From: Candidatus Berkelbacteria bacterium
GTDB lineage: Bacteria > Patescibacteriota > UBA1384 > XYA2-FULL-43-10 > CAINNR01
Length of the DNA: 45,076 bases
Assembly: GCA_026397205.1 (NCBI GenBank)
Contig: JAPLVH010000025.1
Coordinates: forward strand, 5,440 to 50,515
Direction of reading: 5' to 3'
Shown piece by piece: positions 9,286 to 18,680 of the stretch. Made by a program: the position numbers and the translations under genes. The notes beneath the pieces were generated by a model, which was not told the DNA's origin, made no database searches, and worked only from the letters and a program-made list of their open reading frames with translations. Numbering within the stretch: position 1 is the first letter of the stretch; every line of letters starts with the position of its first letter.

Positions 9286-9793
9286 GATTATCGTATATTC
9301 AGGAAATGGCAAGGGCAAATCAACCGCCGCTTTTGGCTTGGCGATCCGCGCCGCCGGCTGGGGAAAAAAAGTCGCCATCGTTCAATTTATCAAGGGCTAT
9401 AAAAATACCGGCGAGTGGAAATTTTTTTCCCGAATTCCGGAAATTGATATTTTCCAGTCGTTTGACGATGAAACGATGTCAATCGGCGAGCCGACAAAAA
9501 TTCACAAAAAAAACGCCTTTAAAAGTTTGGCGCAAGCAAAAGAAATCATCGAATCCAAAAAGTATGATGTTGTCATACTTGACGAAATCAACAACGCAGT
9601 TTTTTATCACCTCGTGGAGGCGGGGGAGATGATAAAAATTTTGAAAACCGCGCCGGCAGAGCTCGACATCGTTCTGACCGGCCGAAACGCTCCGTCAGAA
9701 TTTATCAAAATTGCCGATTTGGTTTCAGAAATAAAAAATATAAAACACCCTTTCGATTCCGGCAAACCGGCAAAAAAGGGGATTGATTACTGA
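9284..9793 (+). CDS. cobO: Cob(I)yrinic acid a,c-diamide adenosyltransferase (CobO/BtuR-type)
   Basis: 'MIIVYSGNGKGKSTAAFGLAIRAAGWGKKVAIVQFIKG', 'VVILDEINNAVFYHLV'. Confidence 0.9.
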   Translation: MIIVYSGNGKGKSTAAFGLAIRAAGWGKKVAIVQFIKGYKNTGEWKFFSRIPEIDIFQSFDDETMSIGEPTKIHKKNAFKSLAQAKEIIESKKYDVVILDEINNAVFYHLVEAGEMIKILKTAPAELDIVLTGRNAPSEFIKIADLVSEIKNIKHPFDSGKPAKKGIDY

Positions 9794-9799
9794 AAATGA

Positions 9800-10059
9800 A
9801 AAGCCCGCCGGCGAACCGGCGGGACTCGTAATTGGGTAAGGGGGTGGAGGAGATTTCCACCCAATCGTCTGGAGACCAATCCTTCGCGGGGTTTAGTGGG
9901 TTCTCCCGGCTCCATTATGGCCGCCTCCCGCCATGCGAGACGATCGCATGTAAGACAACCATGTTTGTGACTAACTTATTTGGGATGGTCTATGTCCAAA
10001 ATCAGCCAGCCACATTCTTGATTATAAATAATTATAGCAAACAAATTTAAATTTGTCAA
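9800..10059 (-). ncRNA. Putative structured non-coding RNA T1 (promoter to terminator)
   Basis: Minus strand TTGACA (10054-10059)-N17-TATAAT (10031-10036); terminator stem cccgccgg-cgaa-ccggcggg (9804-9823); internal hairpins (catgcga-tcgtc-tcgcatg; gggtgga-aatctcc-tccaccc). Confidence 0.6.
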
Positions 10060-10086
10060 TAGGTTTTGGAAAAAAGTCCGAATTTT

Positions 10087-10205
10087 GAAGCTAAAAACAA
10101 CAATTTTCAATTATCAATTTCTAATTTCCATTGAATTTTCAATGACTAAATTTCCAAACGTTTGAAAATTGAAAATTGGAATTTGATTGAAAATTGCAAA
10201 AATGA
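10087..10205. repeat. Dispersed inverted-arm element, family C copy 2
   Basis: Near-identical architecture to 9168-9285, shared core 'attgaattttcaatgac.aaat...aaacgtttgaaaattgaaaa'. Confidence 0.75.
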
Positions 10206-10242
10206 AAATTGTCTGTTATTCTGAAATTACATTTACAATATC

Positions 10243-10358
10243 ATCAAATTTTGGGCAAGACGGTGACCCGTCTTGGCGCAAGCCGAGGCAGGAAATCCGC
10301 CACAGTCCCGCTACCGTGATCCACAAGTTAGTGGTCAGTCGGAAAACCAAGATTTGAT
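10243..10358 (+). promoter_or_regulatory. Cobalamin riboswitch (aptamer)
   Basis: 'GGCAGGAAATCCGCCACAGTCCCGCTACCGTGA...AGTCGGAAAACC' conserved core; P1 stem atcaaattttgg (10243-10254)/ccaagatttgat (10347-10358). Confidence 0.9.
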
Positions 10359-10445
10359 TTAAATCCTTCGGTCGAAAGGTTGAGCCGTAACATTTTTACG
10401 GCGAAATCCCGAACATTTTTGGGTTCATAAAATGTCGAGGGACAT

Positions 10446-10467
10446 AGCGACTTTCAGGTCGCTTTTA
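10446..10467 (+). terminator. Terminator hairpin of the cobalamin riboswitch expression platform
   Basis: agcgac-tttcag-gtcgct-tttt immediately upstream of the DUF4430-like gene. Confidence 0.65.
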
Positions 10468-10488
10468 TAATCTAGTACAGGAGAAAAA

Positions 10489-10863
10489 ATGAAAAGAATT
10501 TTAATTATTTTGGGAATTTTGATTGTGATCGCCGCCGCGATCTGGGGTGGAATATACTATAAGAATAAAAAGAATAACGAAAATAAAAAACAAGCAACTG
10601 AGACAACAATTAATAACAATGCCAAAGTTGTCGAATATGATGGAGAGGACGGCAAAACCGTTTTTCAAATTTTGAAAGATAAATATCAGGTTGACTCGAC
10701 TGATTCGTCCGCTGGAGTTTTAGTCAATGCAATCGGCTCGGTGAAAAATACTTCAACACTTTTTTGGCTTTATTCGGTCAACGGCGTTGATGCCACAGTT
10801 TCCGCCGATCACTATTTCACAAAAAACGACGATAAGGTAAAATGGGAATATAAGGGATTTTGA
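10489..10863 (+). CDS. DUF4430 / transcobalamin-like C-terminal domain protein, membrane-anchored
   Basis: N-terminal TM + 'DGEDGKTVFQILKDKYQVDS...LVNAIGSVKNTSTLFWLYSVNGVDA...DHYFTKNDDKVKWEYKGF'; directly downstream of B12 riboswitch. Confidence 0.75.
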   Translation: MKRILIILGILIVIAAAIWGGIYYKNKKNNENKKQATETTINNNAKVVEYDGEDGKTVFQILKDKYQVDSTDSSAGVLVNAIGSVKNTSTLFWLYSVNGVDATVSADHYFTKNDDKVKWEYKGF

Positions 10864-10962
10864 CGTTCGTCAAAATTTTAGCTAAAAAGTGAAAAGTACA
10901 TAGCTAAAAGCTATGGAAGTTTTACTATTTGACGAGATCCGAATGACTAATGCCAAATAAAA

Positions 10963-11523
10963 ATGGAAAAAATCGAAATGACAAATGACAAAGAAAAGCT
11001 TTTCAAAAACATTTTTCTGACGCTGATTTTCGTTGTCGCAATTATTTTGCGGCTAATTCCTCATCTGCCGAATTTTGTTCCGATTACCGCGCTCGCCCTT
11101 TTTGCCGGCGTTTATTTTTCCGGACCATTGGCTTATCTTTTACCGCTTCTGGCGATGATTTCGACCGACATTTTTCTCGGCTTTCACTCAACGATGCTTT
11201 TTGTTTATTGTTCGATAATTTTGTCAGTTTTTATTGGTCAACTAGCTCGCAAGAAAAAAAATCCGTTAATAATTCTCGGAGCAACCTTGACATCATCAAT
11301 TTTGTTTTTTCTGATCACTAATTTCGGTGTTTGGCTGACAACAAATTGGTATCCGGCAACATTGGCCGGTTTAATTTTATGTTTCCAAATGGCGATCCCA
11401 TTTTTCCGCAACTCTTTGTCCGGCGACTTTTTTTATGCTATAATTTTCTTTGGATCGTATGAATTCGCCGTAAAGTATATACTTAATAAATCGGGAGTTA
11501 AACATGTCACCGGAAAAATTTGA
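10963..11523 (+). CDS. Multi-TM membrane protein, DUF6580 / ECF-transporter S-component-like
   Basis: 'RLIPHLPNFVPITALALFAGVYFSGPLAYLLPLLAMISTDIFLGFHSTMLFVYCSIILSVFIGQL'; downstream of riboswitch-controlled gene. Confidence 0.65.
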   Translation: MEKIEMTNDKEKLFKNIFLTLIFVVAIILRLIPHLPNFVPITALALFAGVYFSGPLAYLLPLLAMISTDIFLGFHSTMLFVYCSIILSVFIGQLARKKKNPLIILGATLTSSILFFLITNFGVWLTTNWYPATLAGLILCFQMAIPFFRNSLSGDFFYAIIFFGSYEFAVKYILNKSGVKHVTGKI

Positions 11524-11806
11524 GGAGCATATTAATCGAGACAAAATAATATTGGTTGATTTTCACGCCGACTGGTGCGGACCGTGTAAAATGATGGAAC
11601 CAATTGTCGAAGAGATTTCAAAAGAAAAAAAAGTTGATGTCTTGAAAATCGACATCGAAGAAAATCCGGAAATCGCTGGTAAATATAATGTTATGAGCAT
11701 TCCAACTTTTCTACTTTTCAAATCAGGGAGTATCGTCGGTCATTTGGTCGGCGCCGTTTCAAAAGAAAATTTGGACGGCGCAATCGCCAAAGCATTGACA
11801 AAATAA
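11504..11806 (+). CDS. trxA: Thioredoxin
   Basis: 'ILVDFHADWCGPCKMMEPIVEEISKE', 'YNVMSIPTFLLFKSG'. Confidence 0.95.
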   Translation: MSPEKFEEHINRDKIILVDFHADWCGPCKMMEPIVEEISKEKKVDVLKIDIEENPEIAGKYNVMSIPTFLLFKSGSIVGHLVGAVSKENLDGAIAKALTK

Positions 11807-11825
11807 AAAATGTATGCTATAATGG
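11795..11825 (+). promoter_or_regulatory. Consensus promoter with -35 inside the trxA 3' end
   Basis: 'gcaTTGACAaaataaaaaatgtatgcTATAATgg', N17 spacer; -35 overlaps codons ttg aca. Confidence 0.7.
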
Positions 11826-11969
11826 AGTTGTTGACAATGAGGGTTTGAAATACATCTCTCAAAAAGTCAAAGCCCTTTAAATGAGGAATCCCGCGGAGCG
11901 CAAGCGAAGTGGGATTTCTCTTTAAGAGGCGTGAAATCACAGTCGTTCAGCCCAAGGAGGTTGGACAGA

Positions 11970-12199
11970 TGCAGAAGGTTTTTGTCGTCATTGCAATCGC
12001 GCTAGTCGTTGTCGGTGTCGTGATGATGGCAAATCATCGCGAACTGATAATCGAAGCCGGCGTCGAATTCTGCTTTGCCGGCGCTGCTATGCTTTTCGCC
12101 GGCGACTTCGCCGGACGGCTGGCAGTAATAGTCCGGCGACGCCGACAAGTCTCCAGCTGGACAGCAGAGTTGGAAGATATCTTTCGACCGACCACATGA
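11970..12199 (+). CDS. Small membrane protein, 76 aa (start revised from the 11909 ORF)
   Basis: SD 'aaggagg' then ATGCAGAAGG; two hydrophobic segments; followed by terminator hairpin at ~12187-12221. Confidence 0.55.
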
Positions 12200-12233
12200 C
12201 ACATCGTGGCCGGTCGTTTTCTTTTTCCTCGAG

Positions 12234-15146
12234 TTGTGCTTTAATCAAAGTATGACCAAAAATTTACAATTTGATTTTGATGCCGACGACAAAATTATTG
12301 ATCAAAAAATAAAGTTGAACAATCGCCAGCTTGAAGTTGTAAACTACAAAACCGGTCCGCTTTTGGTGATTGCCGGTGCCGGAACCGGGAAAACCGCCGT
12401 CATTACTCATCGAATCGCCAATATTATCGCTAAAAAATGGGCTCGCTCCTCGGAAATTTTGGCCTTGACATTTACCGACAAAGCGGCGGCCGAAATGGAG
12501 GGGCGAGTTGACCAACTAGTGCCGTACGGCTACACCGACATTTGGATTTCGACTTTTCACGCTTTCGGCGACCGGTTTTTGCGCGATTATGCTATTGACC
12601 TCGGTCTGCCGGCAAATTTCAAAGTCCTAACCCAGACCGAACAGGCAATTTTTTTGCGTCAAAATATTTACGCTTTTGACCTGAATTATTTTCGGCCTAT
12701 CGCCGATCCGCTGTCGCATATTTATGAACTTTTAAATCATTTCTCGCGGCTGAAAGACGAATTAATTTCGCCCGAGGATTATCTTACTTGGGTTCAAGAT
12801 CAAAGATCAAAGATCAAAGATCAAAATGACAAAGACGAAATTCAAATAGAAAAAAATCTTGAATTGGCAAAAGCATATTCGAGATACCAGGAGCTGATGA
12901 TTCAATCCGGCAATTTGGATTTTGGCGATCAGATTTTTTTGGTTTATAAACTTCTCTCCGAAAATAAAAAAGTTCTCAAGGAATGCCGAAAGAAATTTCG
13001 CTATATTTTGGTTGATGAATTTCAAGACACAAACTTTGCTCAAAACGAAATTGTTAAACTTTTGGCCGGCGTTGATGTAAATATTATGGTTGTTGCCGAT
13101 GATGATCAAGCGATTTATAGGTTTCGCGGCGCCTCAATTTCTAATGTTTTAAATTTTAAAGATTCATACAAAAATGTAAAACAAATCGTTTTAAAAAATA
13201 ACTTTCGTTCGTCGCAAGAAATTCTCGACGGCGCTTATCGCTTAATTCAAAACAACAATCCCGATCGGCTGGAAGTTCAAAACAAGATTGACAAAAAACT
13301 CAAGTCCAATTTTCACGGCGCTGAACCAGAGCTTTTATTTTGCCAAACTCTTTCCGCCGAAGCCGACAAAGTTGTTGAAAAAATAGTCAAGTTAAAAGAA
13401 AAAGGGGATTTCAAAAATAATGAATTTGCAATTTTGGTCAGGGCCAATAATCAAAGCGAGCCGTTTATCCAAGCGCTCACAACAAAGGGAATTCCGGCGA
13501 TTTTTTCCGGCGCCTCCGGACTTTATACCCAGCCGGAAATTAAAATGATTTTGGCATTTTTGAAAACGATTTCCTTCACCGATGACAATTTGGCTTTTTA
13601 TCAACTGGCGACTTCTGATATATACCAAATTTCTCACGATTTGATCTCTGAAGTATATACTAAATCGCGGCGAGAAAATCGCTCAATTTCTAATTTGGTA
13701 AAAGATAACAAAAAATTTGTCGAAATTTCTGCTGACATTAAAAAATTTCGCCAGAAAATAAACGAACCAGTTGGAGAAATTCTGTATGAATATCTGACCG
13801 AAAAATCATATCTAAAAAATTTAACCGCCGACCTAAGTATCGAAAACGAGCAAAAGATTTTCAACATCGCCAAATTTTTCGACACCATCGCCCAGTTCAA
13901 TCATTCATCGGACGAAAGGGGAGTGCTGGAGTTTTTGGAAAATTTGGAACTCATAATTGATGCCGGTGGTGACTTGAAATCAGCTGAAGTTGATCGCGAT
14001 TTCGACGCCGTCAATATTTTAACCGTTCATTCGGCGAAGGGGCTGGAGTGGCCGGTGGTTTTTGTCGTAAATTGCGTCGCCGATAGATTTCCAAGCCGTA
14101 ATCGCCGCGAGCAATTGCCAATTCCCGATGAATTAATCAAGGAACGCTTGCCGGAAGGTGATTGGCATTTGCAGGAGGAACGCCGGCTTTTTTATGTCGC
14201 CGCAACCCGTGCAAAAAACTATTTATTCTTTACCGCCGCCGAGGACTATGGTGGTAAACGGGCAAAAAAAATCTCACCATTTGTTCTGGAATTTCTGGCA
14301 GAAAATCAACCGGAAAAATTAAAACATTCTCTGTCACCGGAAGAAAAAATCAACCGTTTCAAAAAACTGCCTCGGCCCAAGGCTGACCGGCCTTTGGCCG
14401 GGACTAAATTTTCTTCCGAAATTTTGAAACTATCGCGCCAGCAAATTGATGACTATTTCTCCTGTCCGAAGAAATTTTACTTCGCCCACATTATCAAAAT
14501 TCCACTTTTAGAAAATCAAAATTTAATGTACGGAACGGCAATCCACGCCGCACTTGATCACTATTTTCGGCGAAAAATAAACGGCGACCGACCGACACTC
14601 AATCAATTAATTGCTGATTATGAACAGGCATTCAAAAATGTTGGTTTTATTTCACGCCAGCAGGAAGAACTGCGGCACAACCAAGGAATTTCGACATTAA
14701 CAAATTTTTACGATCGCGATCAAAAAGATTCGATTGTGCCGTCGGCGGTCGAGGAAGTTTTTGAATTTGCTGATGAGAATGTCAAAGTTGTCGGACGATT
14801 TGATTTGGTGCGCAAAATTGCTGATGATGCTGAAATTTGCGATTTCAAAACCTCCGATGTTCGCGAGCAAAAAGATGCCGACAGACGGATTAAGGAATCA
14901 ACACAAATGATGATTTACGCTTTGGCCTGGCGAGAAAAATATCAGACGATCCCAAAAACTACTTTGTTTTTTATCGAATCGGGGTTAAAAGGCGAGCGAC
15001 AATTTTCCGACAAGGAAATTGACGCCACTCGCCAGATGATTTTGGCTGTCGCCGCTGGAATCCGCAAATCTGATTTTTCCGCCCAGCCAGATATTTTTCA
15101 GTGCAAATATTGTCCGTACAAAGAGATATGTCCGGAAGCAATCTGA
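12234..15146 (+). CDS. UvrD/PcrA-family helicase with C-terminal PD-(D/E)XK nuclease domain and AddB/Cas4-like cysteine cluster
   Basis: 'LLVIAGAGTGKTAVITHRIA', 'ILVDEFQDTN', 'VVADDDQAIYRFRGA', 'LFYVAATRAK'; C-term 'DYFSCPKKFYFAH...EICDFKTSD...CKYCPYKEIC'. Confidence 0.9.
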   Translation: MCFNQSMTKNLQFDFDADDKIIDQKIKLNNRQLEVVNYKTGPLLVIAGAGTGKTAVITHRIANIIAKKWARSSEILALTFTDKAAAEMEGRVDQLVPYGYTDIWISTFHAFGDRFLRDYAIDLGLPANFKVLTQTEQAIFLRQNIYAFDLNYFRPIADPLSHIYELLNHFSRLKDELISPEDYLTWVQDQRSKIKDQNDKDEIQIEKNLELAKAYSRYQELMIQSGNLDFGDQIFLVYKLLSENKKVLKECRKKFRYILVDEFQDTNFAQNEIVKLLAGVDVNIMVVADDDQAIYRFRGASISNVLNFKDSYKNVKQIVLKNNFRSSQEILDGAYRLIQNNNPDRLEVQNKIDKKLKSNFHGAEPELLFCQTLSAEADKVVEKIVKLKEKGDFKNNEFAILVRANNQSEPFIQALTTKGIPAIFSGASGLYTQPEIKMILAFLKTISFTDDNLAFYQLATSDIYQISHDLISEVYTKSRRENRSISNLVKDNKKFVEISADIKKFRQKINEPVGEILYEYLTEKSYLKNLTADLSIENEQKIFNIAKFFDTIAQFNHSSDERGVLEFLENLELIIDAGGDLKSAEVDRDFDAVNILTVHSAKGLEWPVVFVVNCVADRFPSRNRREQLPIPDELIKERLPEGDWHLQEERRLFYVAATRAKNYLFFTAAEDYGGKRAKKISPFVLEFLAENQPEKLKHSLSPEEKINRFKKLPRPKADRPLAGTKFSSEILKLSRQQIDDYFSCPKKFYFAHIIKIPLLENQNLMYGTAIHAALDHYFRRKINGDRPTLNQLIADYEQAFKNVGFISRQQEELRHNQGISTLTNFYDRDQKDSIVPSAVEEVFEFADENVKVVGRFDLVRKIADDAEICDFKTSDVREQKDADRRIKESTQMMIYALAWREKYQTIPKTTLFFIESGLKGERQFSDKEIDATRQMILAVAAGIRKSDFSAQPDIFQCKYCPYKEICPEAI
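12798..12825 (+). repeat. (GATCAAA)x4 heptanucleotide tandem inside the helicase gene
   Basis: 'gatcaaagatcaaagatcaaagatcaaaatgac', encodes QDQRSKIKDQND. Confidence 0.85.
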
Positions 15147-15149
15147 GAA

Positions 15150-15305
15150 AATAACCAAGATACAAGAAACAATAATCAAACAATACTCAAATTACAAATT
15201 CAAAATTTCAAACATTTGAGTTTTTGAGATTTTTGATTTGTTTGTGATTTGCTTCTTGCGATTTGTGATTTATTTGTTTCTTGTATCTCGTTTCTTGGTT
15301 ATTGA
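15150..15305. repeat. Dispersed inverted-arm element, family D copy 1
   Basis: 'aaccaagatacaagaaacaataatcaaac...ttgatttgtttgtgatttgcttcttgcgatttgtgatttatttgtttcttgtatctcgtttcttggtt'. Confidence 0.75.
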
Positions 15306-15350
15306 TTTTGTGATTTTAGCTTCAAAATCCGGACTTTTTTCCAAAACCTA

Positions 15351-15820
15351 TTGACAAATTCTTGGCGGTTTGCTATAATGTATTTATTAATTAACATATT
15401 CGACACAGGAGACCGGCAATGGCAACGTCGCCAGCGCCGGTCTCCGCCCATCTTTCAAAATATCATCGCCGGCTAAGTGAAAATAATTCGATTGTTTTCA
15501 TCAAGCTTGCGACAGAGCCAAAATCTGCAGTAGCAGAAGTGCCGGTCGTTTTGTGCTGGCACACAACTCTGGCGCAACACTCGGCCGAGAACTTGGGGGC
15601 TTATGCGGAGACGCATTTGCTCACGGATCCGCCCAAGCTATCGGCTTCCAAACCGAGTTGCCCTCTTCGGACATCTGCCGGACGAAAATCCGGCGCCGAT
15701 TTGGGCGACTCGGCCAACCTTTTCCGGAGTGGTGCTCCGGCACGGCTCTGGCTGATAGCAATATCAGCCATCCAGACAACAAGTCCCGCCACCTTCAATG
15801 TGTGGCGGGCTTTTCGTATT
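15351..15820 (+). ncRNA. Putative structured non-coding RNA T2, ~430 nt
   Basis: TTGACA (15351-15356)-N17-TATAAT (15374-15379); hairpins ggagaccggc/gccggtctcc, ccggag/ctccgg, tggctgata-gcaa-tatcagcca; terminator cccgccac...gtggcggg-cttttc (15785-15814). Confidence 0.6.
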
Positions 15821-15851
15821 CAAACCGTCATTTTTCTGCTACTATAATAGT

Positions 15852-16868
15852 ATGAGTCAAACCATTTTGATAATTTTGGCGGTTGTAATAATTATGGTCG
15901 CAGCCGGAGTAATTTTGGCGGCTTATTTTCGCCGGCTTTTTTTGGAAGCAGAAAATCGCCGAACTTCAGACCAATCACTGCAAATGCTAAATCAAAATAT
16001 CCAATCGCTGCAAAGCAATGTCGCCGAAAAAATAGACCGGACAAATTCGGCAATTAATGACCGGCTCGACAACGCCGCCCGAGTAATTTCCGCCGTCAGC
16101 TCCGAACTGGGCAAGATGTCGCAAATCGGCTCGCAACTTTCAAATTTCCAAGAGTTTTTGAAATCACCGAAACTTCGCGGCGGACTCGGCGAGCAGGGAT
16201 TAAAGGATATGCTGGCGCAATGTCTGCCGGCCGAACTTTACAAAATGCAATATAGTTTTCGAAACGGCCAGATCGTAGACGCAATTATTAAAATTGATGC
16301 CGGCCTGATTCCGGTTGATGCCAAATTTCCGCTGGAAAATTTTAATCGCTTTCTCAACGCCAAAACGGAAGCGGACAAAATCGAGGCGAAAAACAAATTT
16401 CGCTCCGATTTTCGGGTTCATATTAACGCCATCGCTAAAAAATATATCAATCCAGATGAAGGCACCGCCGATTTTGCTTTTATTTATCTGCCGTCGGAGT
16501 CAGTATTTTTTGAAATTGTTAACAACGAGCGCGATCTTTTCGATTATGCAGCAAAAAATAAAGTTATCCCGTCCAGCCCGTCAACTTTTTTCTACTATCT
16601 TCGGACGATAATGCTTGGACTTGAAGGCAAACGAATTACCGAAATGAGCCGGGAGATTATGAAAACGCTAAAATCAATTAAGCAGGAATCGGGAAAATTC
16701 GGCGATAATTTGGGCCGACTTAATAAACATTTGACCAACGCCAAAAATACGATGGAGACAGTTAATTCCGGCTACGCCAATTTGGCCGGCAAAATTGATT
16801 CCGTTGGCGCGCTGGAGGATCGCCAGGCGAAACTTTTAGAGGAAGCGAATGAAGAAATTAAGGAATAA
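15852..16868 (+). CDS. rmuC: RmuC-family DNA recombination protein
   Basis: Coiled coil + 'LRGGLGEQGLKDMLAQCLP...IPVDAKFPLENFNRFL'; ATG at 15852 chosen over upstream ORF start inside T2. Confidence 0.85.
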   Translation: MSQTILIILAVVIIMVAAGVILAAYFRRLFLEAENRRTSDQSLQMLNQNIQSLQSNVAEKIDRTNSAINDRLDNAARVISAVSSELGKMSQIGSQLSNFQEFLKSPKLRGGLGEQGLKDMLAQCLPAELYKMQYSFRNGQIVDAIIKIDAGLIPVDAKFPLENFNRFLNAKTEADKIEAKNKFRSDFRVHINAIAKKYINPDEGTADFAFIYLPSESVFFEIVNNERDLFDYAAKNKVIPSSPSTFFYYLRTIMLGLEGKRITEMSREIMKTLKSIKQESGKFGDNLGRLNKHLTNAKNTMETVNSGYANLAGKIDSVGALEDRQAKLLEEANEEIKE

Positions 16869-17609
16869 TATTTGGTTTTGGCTTGGGTTAATTCTTATTT
16901 CGGTGGCGATTGCCGGCGGAATAATTTTTTATCTAACCAAACATTTTGGGCGAGTTAAAGCGCCGACATCAACGACGACATCTACGCCGACATCCGATGA
17001 GAAAATAACGACACCTGATGTTGCTGACATGCGCCAGGAAGTTCCGGTTCCGATTTTGATGTATCACCACATTCGAGTTTATAATGATTCGAATGATTCA
17101 ATCGGCACTGGCCTTTCGGTTCCGCCAAATCAATTTCAAGAAGAAATGAATTACTTGCGAGATAACAATTTTACGACGATTAATTTTTTCGACTTTGTAA
17201 ATTTTCCAGCTAGCAATCTTCCTGACAAACCGGTAATTGTGACATTTGACGATGGTTACCAAGACGCTTTTGACAACGCGATGCCGATCTTGAAAATGAA
17301 TAATCAGAATGGAGTTTTCTACATTATTTCCGGATTTCTCGGCCGGCCGGATTTCAAAAAAAATTGTCCGATGAATTATTGACCAGCAAGTCGACATTGG
17401 AAAATATTGTCGGAAAAAATATAATTAGTTTTTGCTATCCGTCGGGAAAAAATAATGATGTTGTAGATGTGGCAACCAAAAACGCCGGATATTTAACTGC
17501 GACAACCACAAACCCGGGAATTTCGACCACAAAATCCGACAAATATAAAGTACCGCGAATCAGAATCAACCCGGGATTAACAATTACAGAATTTGAAAAA
17601 AAATTATGA
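16849..17609 (+). pseudogene. Polysaccharide deacetylase family protein, split by frameshift at an A8 run
   Basis: Frame A: 'VPILMYHHIRVY...KPVIVTFDDGYQDAFDNAMPIL...'; frame B: 'LSDELLTSKSTLENIVGKNIISFCYPSGKNNDVVDVATKNAGY...'. Joint at 17356-17363; region expected to hold the HxxxH motif is missing. Confidence 0.75.
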
Positions 17610-18586
17610 CCGATAAGCCAAAACAATATATAGTTGATGAAAAATCAGCCGGCAAACGATTGGATGTTTTTTTAGTTTCAATTTTGCCAAATTTTAGTCG
17701 GTCAAAGATTCAAGATTTTTTAAAAAATCGACTGATAACTATTAATGGAAAAAGTATGAAATCTTCATACAAAATTGAAAAAGGCGATTTGCTAGAAATT
17801 AATCCGGAAATTTTTAATCGAAATAATTTATCAATTCAACCGGAGAACAGTAAGATCGAAATAATTTTTGAAAATGACGACTTTTTAGTTGTCAACAAGC
17901 CGGCTGGAATTATCACACATCCAACAGAAAAAATTCGAAAAAATACCTTGGTTAATTGGCTGGCAAATCACGACAAGAAAATTCTTGAAGTCGTGATTGA
18001 TAAAAATAATCCGGTTTCAAAAATGCGTCCGGGGATTGTTCACCGACTGGACAAAGATACCAGTGGAGTGATGATTGTCGCCAAAAACCTAAGAACAATG
18101 AAATATTTGTCAAACGAAATTAAAAAACACAAAATTGAAAAAACTTACATGGCGCTCTGCTTTGGCTGGTTGCCAAAAAAAGGGATTCTGAAAAATTTTC
18201 TCGGCCGGAAAAAAAGTCAAGGAAAATTTTCTGTTGTCAAAAAATCAGAGGGCAGGGAAGCGGTTTTAAATTTTAAATCAATAAAATATTTTCAACTTGA
18301 CTCTGGCGAAAAAATGACCTTAGCGGAAATTAAATTAGTCACCGGCCGAACGCATCAAATCCGCGTACAATTTGCAACGACCGGAAATTGGATTCTCGGC
18401 GACAAATTATATAATAGTAAAGAATCAAAAAGCTTGTCAAAAATACTCGGGATTTCTCGTCAGCTTCTACAAGCCAAACAAATTTCCTTTGATTTTTTAA
18501 CCGCTAAGCATTTTAATTTTTCTGCTACACTTCTGGAAGATTTTGAAAATATCTTGTCGGAGATTGAAAAATTTGAAGTTAAATAA
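17606..18586 (+). CDS. RluA/RluD-family pseudouridine synthase with S4 domain
   Basis: 'GKRLDVFLVSILPNFSRSKIQDFLKNRLITING' (S4), 'GIVHRLDKDTSGVMIVAKN', 'TGRTHQIRVQF'. Confidence 0.9.
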   Translation: MTDKPKQYIVDEKSAGKRLDVFLVSILPNFSRSKIQDFLKNRLITINGKSMKSSYKIEKGDLLEINPEIFNRNNLSIQPENSKIEIIFENDDFLVVNKPAGIITHPTEKIRKNTLVNWLANHDKKILEVVIDKNNPVSKMRPGIVHRLDKDTSGVMIVAKNLRTMKYLSNEIKKHKIEKTYMALCFGWLPKKGILKNFLGRKKSQGKFSVVKKSEGREAVLNFKSIKYFQLDSGEKMTLAEIKLVTGRTHQIRVQFATTGNWILGDKLYNSKESKSLSKILGISRQLLQAKQISFDFLTAKHFNFSATLLEDFENILSEIEKFEVK

Positions 18587-18680
18587 AACAATATTCATAC
18601 TTCTTCATACTTTTCTTGACAAACGATTTTAGTATATGCTAGCGTAATACATAGCATGTTTTTAATTTGTTAGGATAATT

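Noticed and set aside
15419-15847. 142-aa plus-strand ORF in T2 as a protein-coding gene
   Set aside because: Runs through the hairpin terminator into the rmuC upstream region and its ATG lies inside a 10-bp stem; treated as non-coding pending codon-substitution tests.
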